A stretch of DNA of 64,000 nt from Longimicrobium sp. (GTDB lineage: Bacteria; Gemmatimonadota; Gemmatimonadetes; Longimicrobiales; Longimicrobiaceae). The stretch covers positions 1-64,000 of the forward strand of contig DASVTZ010000217.1 of NCBI GenBank assembly GCA_036387335.1, in the 5' to 3' direction. The notes beneath the pieces were generated by a model. That model was not told where the DNA came from, did no database searches, and saw nothing but the letters and a program-made list of their open reading frames with translations. Shown here piece by piece: positions 54,559-62,358 of this stretch. Both the position numbers and the translations under genes were made by a program. Each line of letters begins with the position of its first letter. Position 1 is the first letter of the stretch.

Positions 54559-55437
54559 CTACTGCGCCGGAGTCGGAGCCGCGGGCGGCTTCTTCTCCAT
54601 GCCGGGGGAGACGCGGTTGGCGAGGGCGTCGGTGTAGATCCGGCGCCAGTCGTTGAGCTGGCGCTGCGCGGTCGTGTCCTGCGGGTTCGCGAGGCCGCTC
54701 AGCCCGAGGAGCCCGGCGCTGCCGCCCGCGAAGCCCACCGTGGCCCACATCTCCTCGGTCACGGCGGGGCGGGCGCGGCGGAGCACTTCGAGGTTGCGGC
54801 CCACGGCGGACCGGGTTCCCATCTGCTCCTTGGCGCCGCGCTCCATCTCGGCGGCCTGGTCCTCGATCGCCTTGATGTTCTCCTCGGTGTAGCCCTGGAG
54901 CTGGCCCGAGGCCATCTGCGCGCGCAGCTCGTTCGCCTGCTGGCGCATCTGCTGCGCGGACTGCAGCTGTCCCTCGAGCATCGGCTTCAGCGTCAGGAAG
55001 CCGCCGATCTCGCCCATCCTCTCGCGAACGTACTCCATCTCGGCCGGGTTGTACTTGAGCGTGCGCGCCGAACGGACGTAGCTCCCGCCGATGCGGTCCA
55101 TCATCCCCGCCGCGTCGCTCATGTTGCGCAGTCCGGCCATCACCCCGCCGCCCTTGGCGCGCTCCTCCATCCGCTGTACGCCGCCCGCTTCCTTGCGCAC
55201 CAGGTCGAACTGCAGGAGGCTCGTCTTGAGGTACGCCTCCACCTGCTGCGGAGTGAGCGAGCTGTCGGCCGGCGCCTTGAACGACGCCTCCTCCTTCTCG
55301 GTCACCGCGACGGAGGTCTCCTGATCGACGTCCTCGGGCTTGGCGCCTGCCTCGGAGTCGCCACCGCCGCCGCACGCGGCCAGCGCGGCGCCCAGCACGA
55401 GAACGGAAAGACGGCGAAAGGTTGTGGGAAAGGTCAT
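54559..55437 (-). CDS. lipoprotein of unknown function, helical
   Basis: A 292-residue lipoprotein (signal with AALAAC, C22) followed by a Gly/Asp-rich linker and a long helical region rich in Met, Gln and Glu (about 60-270, for example MEERAKGGGVMAGLRNM and GQLQSAQQMRQQANELRAQMASGQ). No enzyme motif is visible. It may form coiled coils in the periplasm or at the outer membrane. I do not recognise the family. The start at 55437 is just before the signal peptide. Confidence 0.75.
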   Translation of the reverse strand: MTFPTTFRRLSVLVLGAALAACGGGGDSEAGAKPEDVDQETSVAVTEKEEASFKAPADSSLTPQQVEAYLKTSLLQFDLVRKEAGGVQRMEERAKGGGVMAGLRNMSDAAGMMDRIGGSYVRSARTLKYNPAEMEYVRERMGEIGGFLTLKPMLEGQLQSAQQMRQQANELRAQMASGQLQGYTEENIKAIEDQAAEMERGAKEQMGTRSAVGRNLEVLRRARPAVTEEMWATVGFAGGSAGLLGLSGLANPQDTTAQRQLNDWRRIYTDALANRVSPGMEKKPPAAPTPAQ

Positions 55438-55597
55438 CGCTGTAACCTCTGGAGTCTTCGGGGAAAACGGGGCGTACGGAGGGAGGTAAAGCACGCGCCC
55501 GTGGGGAACGGACGGTGCACACGGTGCACGCAAACCCGTGCGATGTCAAGGGTTTTGAGGGGATGGGGCCCTCACCCCCGGCTCGTTACACTCGCCT

Positions 55598-55654
55598 GCC
55601 CCCTCTCCCGATAACAGGAGAGGGCTGCGCCCTCACGTTATCGAGAGAGGGGGC
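55598..55654. repeat. 18-bp inverted repeat
   Basis: GCCCCCTCTCCCGATAAC (55598-55615) and GTTATCGAGAGAGGGGGC (55637-55654) are complementary at 17 of 18 positions, with a 21-nt loop. It forms the outer end of the repeat array next to the family D units. Confidence 0.8.
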
Positions 55655-55682
55655 GTATGTCGTTGCGCACTCCGCAGATCCG

Positions 55683-55721
55683 GTAGGGGCGCGAGTTATC
55701 GCGCCCACCCTCGCCCCCGCC
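55683..55721 (+). repeat. family D hairpin unit (GTAGGGGC)
   Basis: GTAGGGGC, then an 8-bp stem GGGCGCGA/TCGCGCCC (55687-55694 with 55699-55706) around GTTA, then ACCCTCGCCCC. The loop is 4 nt here, while the other units have 6. Confidence 0.8.
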
Positions 55722-55749
55722 TCGACCTCTGCCGATTTACATCGACCTC

Positions 55750-55786
55750 GTAGGGGCAGACCTGTGTGTCTGCCCGCCCTCGCCCC
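55750..55786 (+). repeat. family D hairpin unit (GTAGGGGC)
   Basis: GTAGGGGC, then an 8-bp stem GGGCAGAC/GTCTGCCC (55754-55761 with 55768-55775) around CTGTGT, then GCCCTCGCCCC. Relative to the copy at 51533, one G-C pair is replaced by an A-T pair on both sides. Confidence 0.8.
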
Positions 55787-55816
55787 ACCTCGATGTCTGC
55801 CCTCGCGACCGAACCC

Positions 55817-55855
55817 GTAGGGGCCGCCCCGCGTGGCTGCCCGTGCCCGCCGCCG
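55817..55855 (+). repeat. family D hairpin unit (GTAGGGGC)
   Basis: GTAGGGGC, then GGGCCGCC/GGCTGCCC (55821-55828 with 55835-55842; 7 of 8 paired) around CCGCGT, then GTGCCCGCC. The unit at 51463 has the same arms in opposite orientation. Confidence 0.75.
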
Positions 55856-55892
55856 CGCCACCCCCATGCACCGCGCATCGAACCCCGCCGCC

Positions 55893-57431
55893 CTACCCGT
55901 CGTGCACCGGCAACCGCACCGTGAACGTGGTCCCCGCCCCGGGCTCGCTCTGCACTTCGATGTCGCCGCCCATCAGCTCCACCAAGCGGCGGGCGACGCT
56001 CAGCCCCAGGCCGGTGCCGCCGGCGCGGCGGACGAGGGGGTGCTCCACCTGCCAGAACGGCTCCCAGATGCGCTCCATGTGCTCCTGCGCGATCCCGATC
56101 CCCGTGTCGGTGATGGCGATGGCCAGCATCGAGTGCTCGCGGCGCGCCTCCACCCGCACCTCGCCGGACTCGGTGAACTTCACGGCGTTGGAGAAGAGCG
56201 TCTGGAGGAGGCGCCGCAGACGGGCCGGGTCGGTGAGCGCCATGCACAGCTCCTCCCCCTCCTCCACCCTCAGCGACAGCCCCTTGGCGCGCGCGGCGGG
56301 CTGCGCCTCGGCGGCGGCGTAGCGCAGGGCGGCGGAAACGTCCACGGGCTGCAGGTGGGGAGCGTCGGGGCCGCTCTCCAGGCGGGTGTACGAGAGCAGC
56401 TCGTCGATCAGCTGCAGCAGCTGGCGCGATGCGGCCTGGATGCGCTCCACGTGGCGGCTCTGCACGTCGCTCATCGCCCCCGCGTCGCCGTCGTGCAGCA
56501 GGTCGGCGAAGCCGGTGATGGCGTTGAGCGGCGTCTTGAGCTCGTGCGATACGACGGCCAGGAAGTCGGTCTTCGCGCGCGACGCGGCCTCGGCCTCGGT
56601 GCGGGCGACGCGCTCGCGCAGCAGCAGGGCCTCGCGCTCGGCCTCGGCGCGCTTGCGCTCGGTGATGTCCTCGGCGATGCAGTAGACGCCGATCAGCTCG
56701 CCTTCCACGCGGATGGGGACGAAGGTGAGCCGCACCCGCACGCGCCGTCCCACGCGGTGGATCAGCGAAGTCTCGCCATACCCCGGCTCCCCCGCCGCGG
56801 CACGCGCGAAGAGGTCGTGCACCATGTCGCGGTCCTCACCCGACACCAGCGGCCAGAAGGAGAGCGCCACGAGGTCGTCCTCGGGGTACCCGGCCAGCTC
56901 CGCGGCGGCGGGGTTGGCGGTGCGCAGGGTGCCGTCCAGGTCGAACGAGCAGATGGCGTTGGGGTTGTTCTCGAAGAGGGATCGGTAGCGCTGGCGGCTC
57001 TCCTCGTAGCGGCGGGCCACCTCGCGGCGCTCGGTGAGGTCGCGGGTGATCTGCCCGTAGCCCACCACCTGGTCGTCGGCGTCGCGGATGGCGGTGATCA
57101 CCACGCTGGCCCACAGCCGCGTCCCATCCTTGCGGACGCGCCACGCCACCCCCTCGCAACGCCCCTCGGTGCGGGCGGTGTGCAGGTCGCGCCCCGGAGA
57201 TCCGCTTTCCTGGTCCTCGGGCGGGTAGAGCTCCGCCAGGTGGCGGCCGAGGATCTCGTCCTCGGCGTACCCCATCTGCCGCTCCGCCCCCTCCGTCCAC
57301 GTGGCGACGCGGCCGTCCACGTCCACCACGAAGATGGCGTAGTCGGTCACGTTCTCCACGAGCAGGCGGTACAGCTCGTCCGTACCCCGGAGGGCGGATG
57401 CGGAGTCGGAGGGGCGCTGTCGTCGGGGCAT
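55893..57431 (-). CDS. PAS-PAS sensor histidine kinase
   Basis: A cytoplasmic hybrid-less histidine kinase of about 512 residues: PAS1 (about 17-130, YAIFVVDVDGRVATWTEGAERQMGY), PAS2 (about 140-260, NAICSFDLDGTLRTANPAAAELAGY), a short coiled segment, HisKA with H in VSHELKTPLNAITG, and HATPase_c with LFSNAVKFTESG, DTGIGIAQEHM and GTGLGLSVARRL. It lacks membrane helices. A GTG at 57464 would add 11 residues. No response regulator gene is adjacent; as with the other kinase at 53301, its partner is elsewhere. Confidence 0.9.
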   Translation of the reverse strand: MPRRQRPSDSASALRGTDELYRLLVENVTDYAIFVVDVDGRVATWTEGAERQMGYAEDEILGRHLAELYPPEDQESGSPGRDLHTARTEGRCEGVAWRVRKDGTRLWASVVITAIRDADDQVVGYGQITRDLTERREVARRYEESRQRYRSLFENNPNAICSFDLDGTLRTANPAAAELAGYPEDDLVALSFWPLVSGEDRDMVHDLFARAAAGEPGYGETSLIHRVGRRVRVRLTFVPIRVEGELIGVYCIAEDITERKRAEAEREALLLRERVARTEAEAASRAKTDFLAVVSHELKTPLNAITGFADLLHDGDAGAMSDVQSRHVERIQAASRQLLQLIDELLSYTRLESGPDAPHLQPVDVSAALRYAAAEAQPAARAKGLSLRVEEGEELCMALTDPARLRRLLQTLFSNAVKFTESGEVRVEARREHSMLAIAITDTGIGIAQEHMERIWEPFWQVEHPLVRRAGGTGLGLSVARRLVELMGGDIEVQSEPGAGTTFTVRLPVHDG

Positions 57432-57592
57432 CTGCTTGCGGTACGAGGATGCGGGTGTGCTCACCGCGCCGGGAAAGTGTACCGGGCACGCGCACTGGGA
57501 GCAACGTCCGCGCCGCTAGGTTCCTGTTGCGCTGGGCCGGCATTTGCTGCACCCTTCCTCGGTACCGCACGCGCCCCACACCAGAGTGGCCG

Positions 57593-57850
57593 ATGCAGAT
57601 CACGCTAGACGTCCCCGAGCAGTACTTCCTCGACAGCACGCCTGCGGAGCTGGGCAGACGCATCAAGCTGTACGCGGCTCTGCTCATGTTTCATGCTGGC
57701 GAGATGTCGGCCGGCGCCGCCGCCGAGTTCGCTGACGTAGACCGCCTCACGTTCGCCGCCGCGTGCCAGAGGCATGGCATTCCCCTCATCGACTACCCGG
57801 CCGAAGATCTCCGGGACGAGCTGAGCTCCCTGCGACGACGCGTTTCCTGA
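57593..57850 (+). CDS. UPF0175-family small protein, putative antitoxin
   Basis: An 85-residue UPF0175 protein (MQITLDVPEQYFLDSTPAELGRRIKLYAALLMFHAGEMSAGAAAEFADVDRLTFAAACQRHGI). The C-terminal helix-turn-helix-like segment (MSAGAAAEFADVDRLTFAAAC) suggests DNA binding. Its stop overlaps the start of a PIN-domain gene (TGATG), the classical antitoxin-toxin layout for UPF0175/DUF3368 pairs. The gene looks intact. Confidence 0.85.
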   Translation: MQITLDVPEQYFLDSTPAELGRRIKLYAALLMFHAGEMSAGAAAEFADVDRLTFAAACQRHGIPLIDYPAEDLRDELSSLRRRVS

Positions 57851-58325
57851 TGCTCATCGTAGCCGATACCTCGGCTCTCCTGGCGCTCGCCGCCTGCGAG
57901 TGCCTGGATCTGCTCGATGTACTGTTTCGCGAGGTACGGGTGCCGCCCGCCGTGTTCCGGGAGTGCACCGAAGCAGGGAAGCCCGGCGCGGACGTTCTAG
58001 GTAACTTCCTTATCGGACGGGTCGCCGAAGTCGACTTGGAGGCGTTCGTGATCGCGGCCGCAGGGCTCGGGCGCGGTGAGCTGGAAGCGATGGCTCTCTA
58101 CAAGCGGCTCGAGGCAGACCGTCTTCTGCTCGACGACGGCCGGGCGCGCAAGGTGGCCGCCTCAACGGAGTGCACGTCGTCGGCAGCGCGGGTGTCCTCA
58201 TCCTGGCGAAGTCCGAAGGTCTGATTACGTCCGTTCAGCCACTGCTGTCGCAGATCCAAGCAGCGGGTATCTATCTCTCTCCGACGCTCGTGTCGGAGGT
58301 TTTGCACCTTGCGGATGAAGGCTAG
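57850..58325 (+). pseudogene. DUF3368 PIN-domain toxin gene with a frameshift
   Basis: The first 105 or so codons (57850 to about 58160) encode a DUF3368 PIN domain: VADTSALLALAACECLDLLDVLF, FRECTEAGKPG, GRGELEAMALYKRL and LLLDDGRARKVA. The frame then turns to unrelated residues and stops at 58224. From 58161 a second frame continues the family exactly (LNGVHVVGSAGVLILAKSEGLITSVQPLLSQIQAAGIYLSPTLVSEVLHLADEG in parts) to a stop at 58323. A single base lost near 58155-58160, in a GCC-rich tract, explains both. Either a real inactivating mutation or a sequencing error. Confidence 0.85.
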
Positions 58326-58414
58326 ACCCCCGAGCGCGGCTGGCGGTTTGCACGGATCACTCTTGCTGCAGAGCACGCATGGATACACAGCGGAAGCATG
58401 TTGAAGAGCCAGCG

Positions 58415-58717
58415 ATGAGCGACGCACGAATCGAAATTCCCACCGATCAGATCACGGCTTTCTGCCGGCGACATCGCATCCGGACGCTCCGGCTGTTCGG
58501 CTCCGTCCTGCGCGACGATTTTCGCGCCGACAGCGATGTGGATTTCCTGGTGGAGTTCGAGCCAGGCGCCGGGGTGGGCCTTCTCACGCTGGCCAAGATG
58601 GAGCTGGAACTGGGTGAGATCCTGGGTCACAAGGCGGATCTGCGCACCGCGGCCGAGCTGAGCCGCTACTTCCGGGACGATGTGGTCAACGGCGCCGCCT
58701 TGCTTTATGCGGCCTGA
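58415..58717 (+). CDS. mntA: MntA-like nucleotidyltransferase antitoxin
   Basis: A 100-residue minimal nucleotidyltransferase with LFGSVLRDDFRADSDVDFLVEF: the GSx10DxD motif (G29-S30 ... D41-x-D43) is intact. In characterised MntA/HepT systems MntA AMPylates HepT on a tyrosine and neutralises its ribonuclease activity. The gene overlaps the HEPN gene by 11 nt. I chose the ATG at 58415 (AAGAG upstream) over the in-frame ATG at 58379. Confidence 0.9.
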   Translation: MSDARIEIPTDQITAFCRRHRIRTLRLFGSVLRDDFRADSDVDFLVEFEPGAGVGLLTLAKMELELGEILGHKADLRTAAELSRYFRDDVVNGAALLYAA

Positions 58718-59051
58718 AGACCGCGTTCGTCTCCTCCACATGCGTGATGCCGCGCGGGAGGCCATCGGCTTCGCCGCCGGGCGCACTCGCCGTGATCTGG
58801 AGACGGACCGGCAGCTCCTCCTCGCCGCGGTCAAGGACATAGAGATCGTCGGGGAGTCGGCGAGCCGTGTAAGTGTGGAACTCCGGAGCCATCACCCTGA
58901 GCTGCCGTGGACCGCAATCGTGGCGATGCGGAACCGCCTGGTGCACGCCTACTTCGACATCGACCTCGACATCGTATGGAGTACCCTTGAGTCAGACCTC
59001 CCGGCGCTGATTTCGGCGGTCGAGGCAATCCTCGAAGCTCCGGAACCATAG
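58707..59051 (+). CDS. hepT: HepT-like HEPN ribonuclease toxin
   Basis: A 114-residue HEPN-domain (DUF86) toxin with the R-x4-H-x-Y motif intact: R75 ... H80-A-Y82 (RNRLVHAY). This motif is the metal-independent RNase site, and the tyrosine is the residue modified by MntA in the studied pair. Its start overlaps the mntA-like gene. It completes an apparently functional type VII-like toxin-antitoxin system next to the broken UPF0175/PIN pair. Confidence 0.9.
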   Translation: MRPEDRVRLLHMRDAAREAIGFAAGRTRRDLETDRQLLLAAVKDIEIVGESASRVSVELRSHHPELPWTAIVAMRNRLVHAYFDIDLDIVWSTLESDLPALISAVEAILEAPEP

Positions 59052-59103
59052 ACGGGCAACTCGCCCTATGCGTTCTTCCCCTGCTTATCCCTCCTGCGCA
59101 TTC

Positions 59104-60021
59104 ATGCAACTATGCAGAAGTGCTGGACTCCGCGTCCGGTCATACCTGCCGGTAGTCGCCGCGCTGCTCGGCATCCTGGGGTTTGTCTTCGCGTATTCGG
59201 GCGCTGTGATGTCGGGCTCGTTCGCGAGTGCCGCCGCGGAGCCTGCGGCGACCGCTTACTGGCGGCGCATCGCGATCTGGTACGAGGTCGCCGCGGCTGC
59301 ATTCCTGGTGGCGGCGGTGGCCGGGGCTGGCGTGCTCGTGCGACGGGCGCTCCGTAGGTCGGGAACGGTAGCGATGGCGGTGATGCTGGTCAGCGCGTGC
59401 GGGGCGCCGAGGCAGGAGAAGGCTGCGAAGGATGTGGCTGGCGAGAAGGCGGAAGTGGCGAGCCCCGCAACGACCAGTGCGCCATCGGCCGTTCCGGCGC
59501 CGGCGGTGAGCTCCGCGCCGCATGGAGCTCCGGCCAGCCGCGTGGATACGACGCTGTTCGGGACGGTGCGGGTGGTGCTGGAGGACACGACGCTGGCGCT
59601 TTCGGATGGGCGGGCGCGGACGACGACGTCGCTGCTCGAGTACATCAACAGCTCGGGCGATTACAGGCACACGCTGCTCGATGTACAGCGGAGCGGCGAG
59701 GGATGGATCTACCTGCTGATCCGCACCACGGGGCTGTCACGTGCGGATGGGGGGAGCGGATACTGTGCGGCGGGGGAGGAGACGGACCTGGTGTGGGCCG
59801 CGGTGGACCCGGCGCTCCGCGTGGCCAGGGCGCAGTCGGCGCTGATCTCGTCGTGCCTGCGGACGCGGGACCCGCTCGACGACTCGGTCGAGCTTCGCGG
59901 CGAGCCGTGGTCGATCACGTCCTACATCCCCGGTGACAGCCTCAGGACCGTGTCGTTCGACCGCCGGCACCCCGAGCGCGGAATGCGGGTGACGACGGCG
60001 CCGGACACGGCCCGGCCGTAG
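59104..60021 (+). CDS. membrane-anchored or lipoprotein of unknown function
   Basis: An open frame of 305 codons from 59104. It begins with two hydrophobic helices (about 15-36 and 60-80) and then contains an internal signal-like block LVRRALRRSGTVAMAVMLVSAC, a proper lipobox (VSAC) after a basic n-region. A second start at GTG 59332 would give a 230-residue lipoprotein beginning there. The mature domain (about 150-300) is beta-rich with two cysteines (GYCAAG and SSCLRT) and no recognised motif. Whether this is one fused gene or two overlapping ones is unclear. Confidence 0.6.
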   Translation: MQLCRSAGLRVRSYLPVVAALLGILGFVFAYSGAVMSGSFASAAAEPAATAYWRRIAIWYEVAAAAFLVAAVAGAGVLVRRALRRSGTVAMAVMLVSACGAPRQEKAAKDVAGEKAEVASPATTSAPSAVPAPAVSSAPHGAPASRVDTTLFGTVRVVLEDTTLALSDGRARTTTSLLEYINSSGDYRHTLLDVQRSGEGWIYLLIRTTGLSRADGGSGYCAAGEETDLVWAAVDPALRVARAQSALISSCLRTRDPLDDSVELRGEPWSITSYIPGDSLRTVSFDRRHPERGMRVTTAPDTARP

Positions 60022-60030
60022 CGCGCGGGC

Positions 60031-61527
60031 TCAGCGCAGCTCGTCCAGCACCAGCCCTGCGCCGGTGCGGGTGAGGGTGCCGGTAAAGGGGCCCAGGTTG
60101 CGCCGCCGCCACCACGTACCCGTCTGGCGCCTGGCAGCTGGGTCGGTGAACCAGTACTGCCACAGGACGGTGCGCACCATCACCGGCGGCTTTCCGTGGA
60201 AGGGGTCGTCGCGAAAGAGGCGCAGGACGCTCGGACTGCCCTCGATGAGCCGCTCCTGCGCGAGCACCACCCACGTGGACTGCCGCCACGGGCCCAGCGA
60301 TGCGAACCACAGGTTCCAGTCGAAGCGGGGCTGGTACGGCGCATAAATGCCCGGCGCCTCGCGCGGGTCCTGCGGCTTGTAGCGGAACCGGTACGCCACC
60401 CATGTCCGCCCGTCGCGGCTCCCCTGGAACTCCACCTCGTAGCGAGCCTCCGTCATGGTGGCGAAGAGGCCGTACGCGTTCGCGACGCGAAAAGGCTGCA
60501 GCCGTGCGGGCGCACCGAGGGGCCCCAGCGGAAGAAAGGCCGCCACGCCGGCGTACAGCGCGAATCCGAGCACCACGCCCTCGATCCTCCTCTTCCACAG
60601 GGCGCGCAGGTCCGCGGGGCGGGGGATGGGGACGCGCCGCGGAAAGTGGGCGCGGGCGAACACCCCGTCATCCAGCAGCAGGATCCCGAGCACCAGCACC
60701 AGGTAGTTGAGGAAGGCGTAGTTCGCCGTCGCGATGATCCCCGCCTGCAGCGCGGTGACGATGGCGAAGCAGGCAAGGCGAAACGGGCGTGGAAGGAAGG
60801 CCGCCCACACGATGACGAGCTCCACCAGCAGCGTGATGGCGACGGTGGCGGCGTGGAACCCGTGCGGAAGGTGCTGCACGTACCAGCCGATCCACGTGGG
60901 AAGCGGACCATTCTGGTAGTACTCGTCCATGGCGGTGAAGTCGCGCCAGTGAGGGTCGCCGCTGGCCAGCTTCACCACGCCCGACTCGAAGTAGATGCGA
61001 AACCACTCCCATAGCAGCATGAAGTGGCTGAGGCGCGACGGCGGGGTGGCGGCCCCCAGGCCGGGGCGGATTCCGCGCGGCGCGAAGAAGATGGAGACGA
61101 AGCCCGCCTCCAGCAGCATTCCGTCCGACTGGTACGCGGAGAAGTCCTGCAGGGCCGCCACGCAGGAGAGGAAGAGGAGGGTGCAGACCGCCACGCTCAT
61201 GCGCGGCCACACGTTGGCGGCCAGCAGGAGCGACGCCACCATTCCCGCGCCCGCCAGCGCCGTGAGCGCCGCGTCGCCGGCGCCGAGCCAGAGGAGCGTC
61301 GGCGCGAACCAGAAGCGCTGCACGCCTCCCAGCACGCGCGCCACATTCTCCAGGTACTCCCCCGCCGGCAGGATGCCGCGCGGGCCGATGAGGCCGTGGA
61401 TCTGGAAAGCGAGGGAGTAGAACGCGGAGAAGAAGATCAATCCCAGCGCGCGCAGAAAGAGCCAGCGGGGCCACAGATGCCCGTGCGGGGGCACGGAGTT
61501 TTCGGATGCGGGGCGGACGATCGGCAT
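60031..61527 (-). CDS. lipase maturation factor (LMF1) family membrane protein
   Basis: A 498-residue integral membrane protein matching the LMF1 family over its whole length: RALGLIFFSAFYSLAFQIHGLIGPRGILPA, LLEAGFVSIFFAP, LASGDPHWRDFTAMDEYYQNGPLPTW and RYKPQDPREAPGIYAPYQPRFDWNLWFASL all have close counterparts in vertebrate LMF1. In animals LMF1 matures secreted lipases in the ER. In bacteria its role is unknown. About eight helices precede a soluble C-terminal domain. The start at 61527 is before the first conserved helix. It is divergent from the DUF1990 gene (102-bp gap). Confidence 0.9.
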   Translation of the reverse strand: MPIVRPASENSVPPHGHLWPRWLFLRALGLIFFSAFYSLAFQIHGLIGPRGILPAGEYLENVARVLGGVQRFWFAPTLLWLGAGDAALTALAGAGMVASLLLAANVWPRMSVAVCTLLFLSCVAALQDFSAYQSDGMLLEAGFVSIFFAPRGIRPGLGAATPPSRLSHFMLLWEWFRIYFESGVVKLASGDPHWRDFTAMDEYYQNGPLPTWIGWYVQHLPHGFHAATVAITLLVELVIVWAAFLPRPFRLACFAIVTALQAGIIATANYAFLNYLVLVLGILLLDDGVFARAHFPRRVPIPRPADLRALWKRRIEGVVLGFALYAGVAAFLPLGPLGAPARLQPFRVANAYGLFATMTEARYEVEFQGSRDGRTWVAYRFRYKPQDPREAPGIYAPYQPRFDWNLWFASLGPWRQSTWVVLAQERLIEGSPSVLRLFRDDPFHGKPPVMVRTVLWQYWFTDPAARRQTGTWWRRRNLGPFTGTLTRTGAGLVLDELR

Positions 61528-61629
61528 GCGGTGCGCGGCGGCAAACGGCGTGCACACCCGCCGGTCCCTCCTCCACACGCCCCGCGAATGCGGCGGACGT
61601 GACCGCGTCCGCCCACGAGGTGCCCCCTC

Positions 61630-62217
61630 ATGTTCCTCATCCGCCGGCCTTCCACCGCTCTGATCGAACGTGCGCTGGATGAACAGCGCCCCCTTCCGCT
61701 GAGCTACCCTGATCCCGGAATGACGCGGTCCGCCACGGGGCCGGCCGGCTACCCGCGCAACCATCACCAGGCGCGGATCGGCTCCGGCGAGGAGACGTTC
61801 GTGCGCGGGGTCGCGGCGCTGCGGAGGTGGGCGATGTACGACCTGCCGTGGACGTACGTGCATCCCGCAGCGCCGCCCGTCGCGCCGGGGACCGTCTTCG
61901 CCACGATCGTGAGCCACCTGGGGTTCTGGTCGATCAACCCGTGCCGCATCGTCTACGTGGACGACACGGACACGCCCGCGATGCGCACCTTTGCCTTCGC
62001 CATCGGCACGCTGCCGCTGCACAGCGAGACCGGCGAGGAGCGCTTCCAGGTGCAGTGGGACCGCTCGACGGACGTGGTGCGCTTCGAGATCCTGGCGTAC
62101 GCACGCGCCTATCACTGGATGGCGCGGCTGGGCGGGCCCGTCGTCGGCATCCTCCAGCGCCGCTTCGGGCGGCAGGCGCTCGCGGCCGTGCAGGCGGCGC
62201 TGGACGATCCCACCTGA
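61630..62217 (+). CDS. DUF1990 protein
   Basis: A 195-residue protein of the DUF1990 family, including NHHQARIGSGEETFVRGVAALRRWAMYDLPW, FATIVSHLGFWSINPCRIVYV and EEIFRVQW-like GEERFQVQWDRSTDVVRFEI. The family is found in bacteria and plants and is often fused or adjacent to other unknown enzymes; no activity is established. GAGGTG precedes the ATG. It may form a pair with the LMF family protein, since they are divergently transcribed from one short region. Confidence 0.88.
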   Translation: MFLIRRPSTALIERALDEQRPLPLSYPDPGMTRSATGPAGYPRNHHQARIGSGEETFVRGVAALRRWAMYDLPWTYVHPAAPPVAPGTVFATIVSHLGFWSINPCRIVYVDDTDTPAMRTFAFAIGTLPLHSETGEERFQVQWDRSTDVVRFEILAYARAYHWMARLGGPVVGILQRRFGRQALAAVQAALDDPT

Positions 62218-62358
62218 TAGAAGTAGTCCTCTGTCTTAGCTCCCTTCTTCGACGCGCCCATCATCATTGACGCGGGCGCGGCGCGGACGTATATGTCCAC
62301 AAGCGTTATATCAGCATACGATGTATCGTGAGTGGATGTACCCGCAGAAGGAGGTATC

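Larger units (their letters stand above)
55438..55892. other. 455-bp intergenic array of structured repeats
   Basis: Lies between a lipoprotein gene (promoter side) and the end of the PAS kinase gene. It contains an 18-bp inverted repeat (55598-55654) and three family D hairpin units (55683, 55750, 55817). No ribosome-binding site or conserved protein is found, although some frames stay open. Confidence 0.75.
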
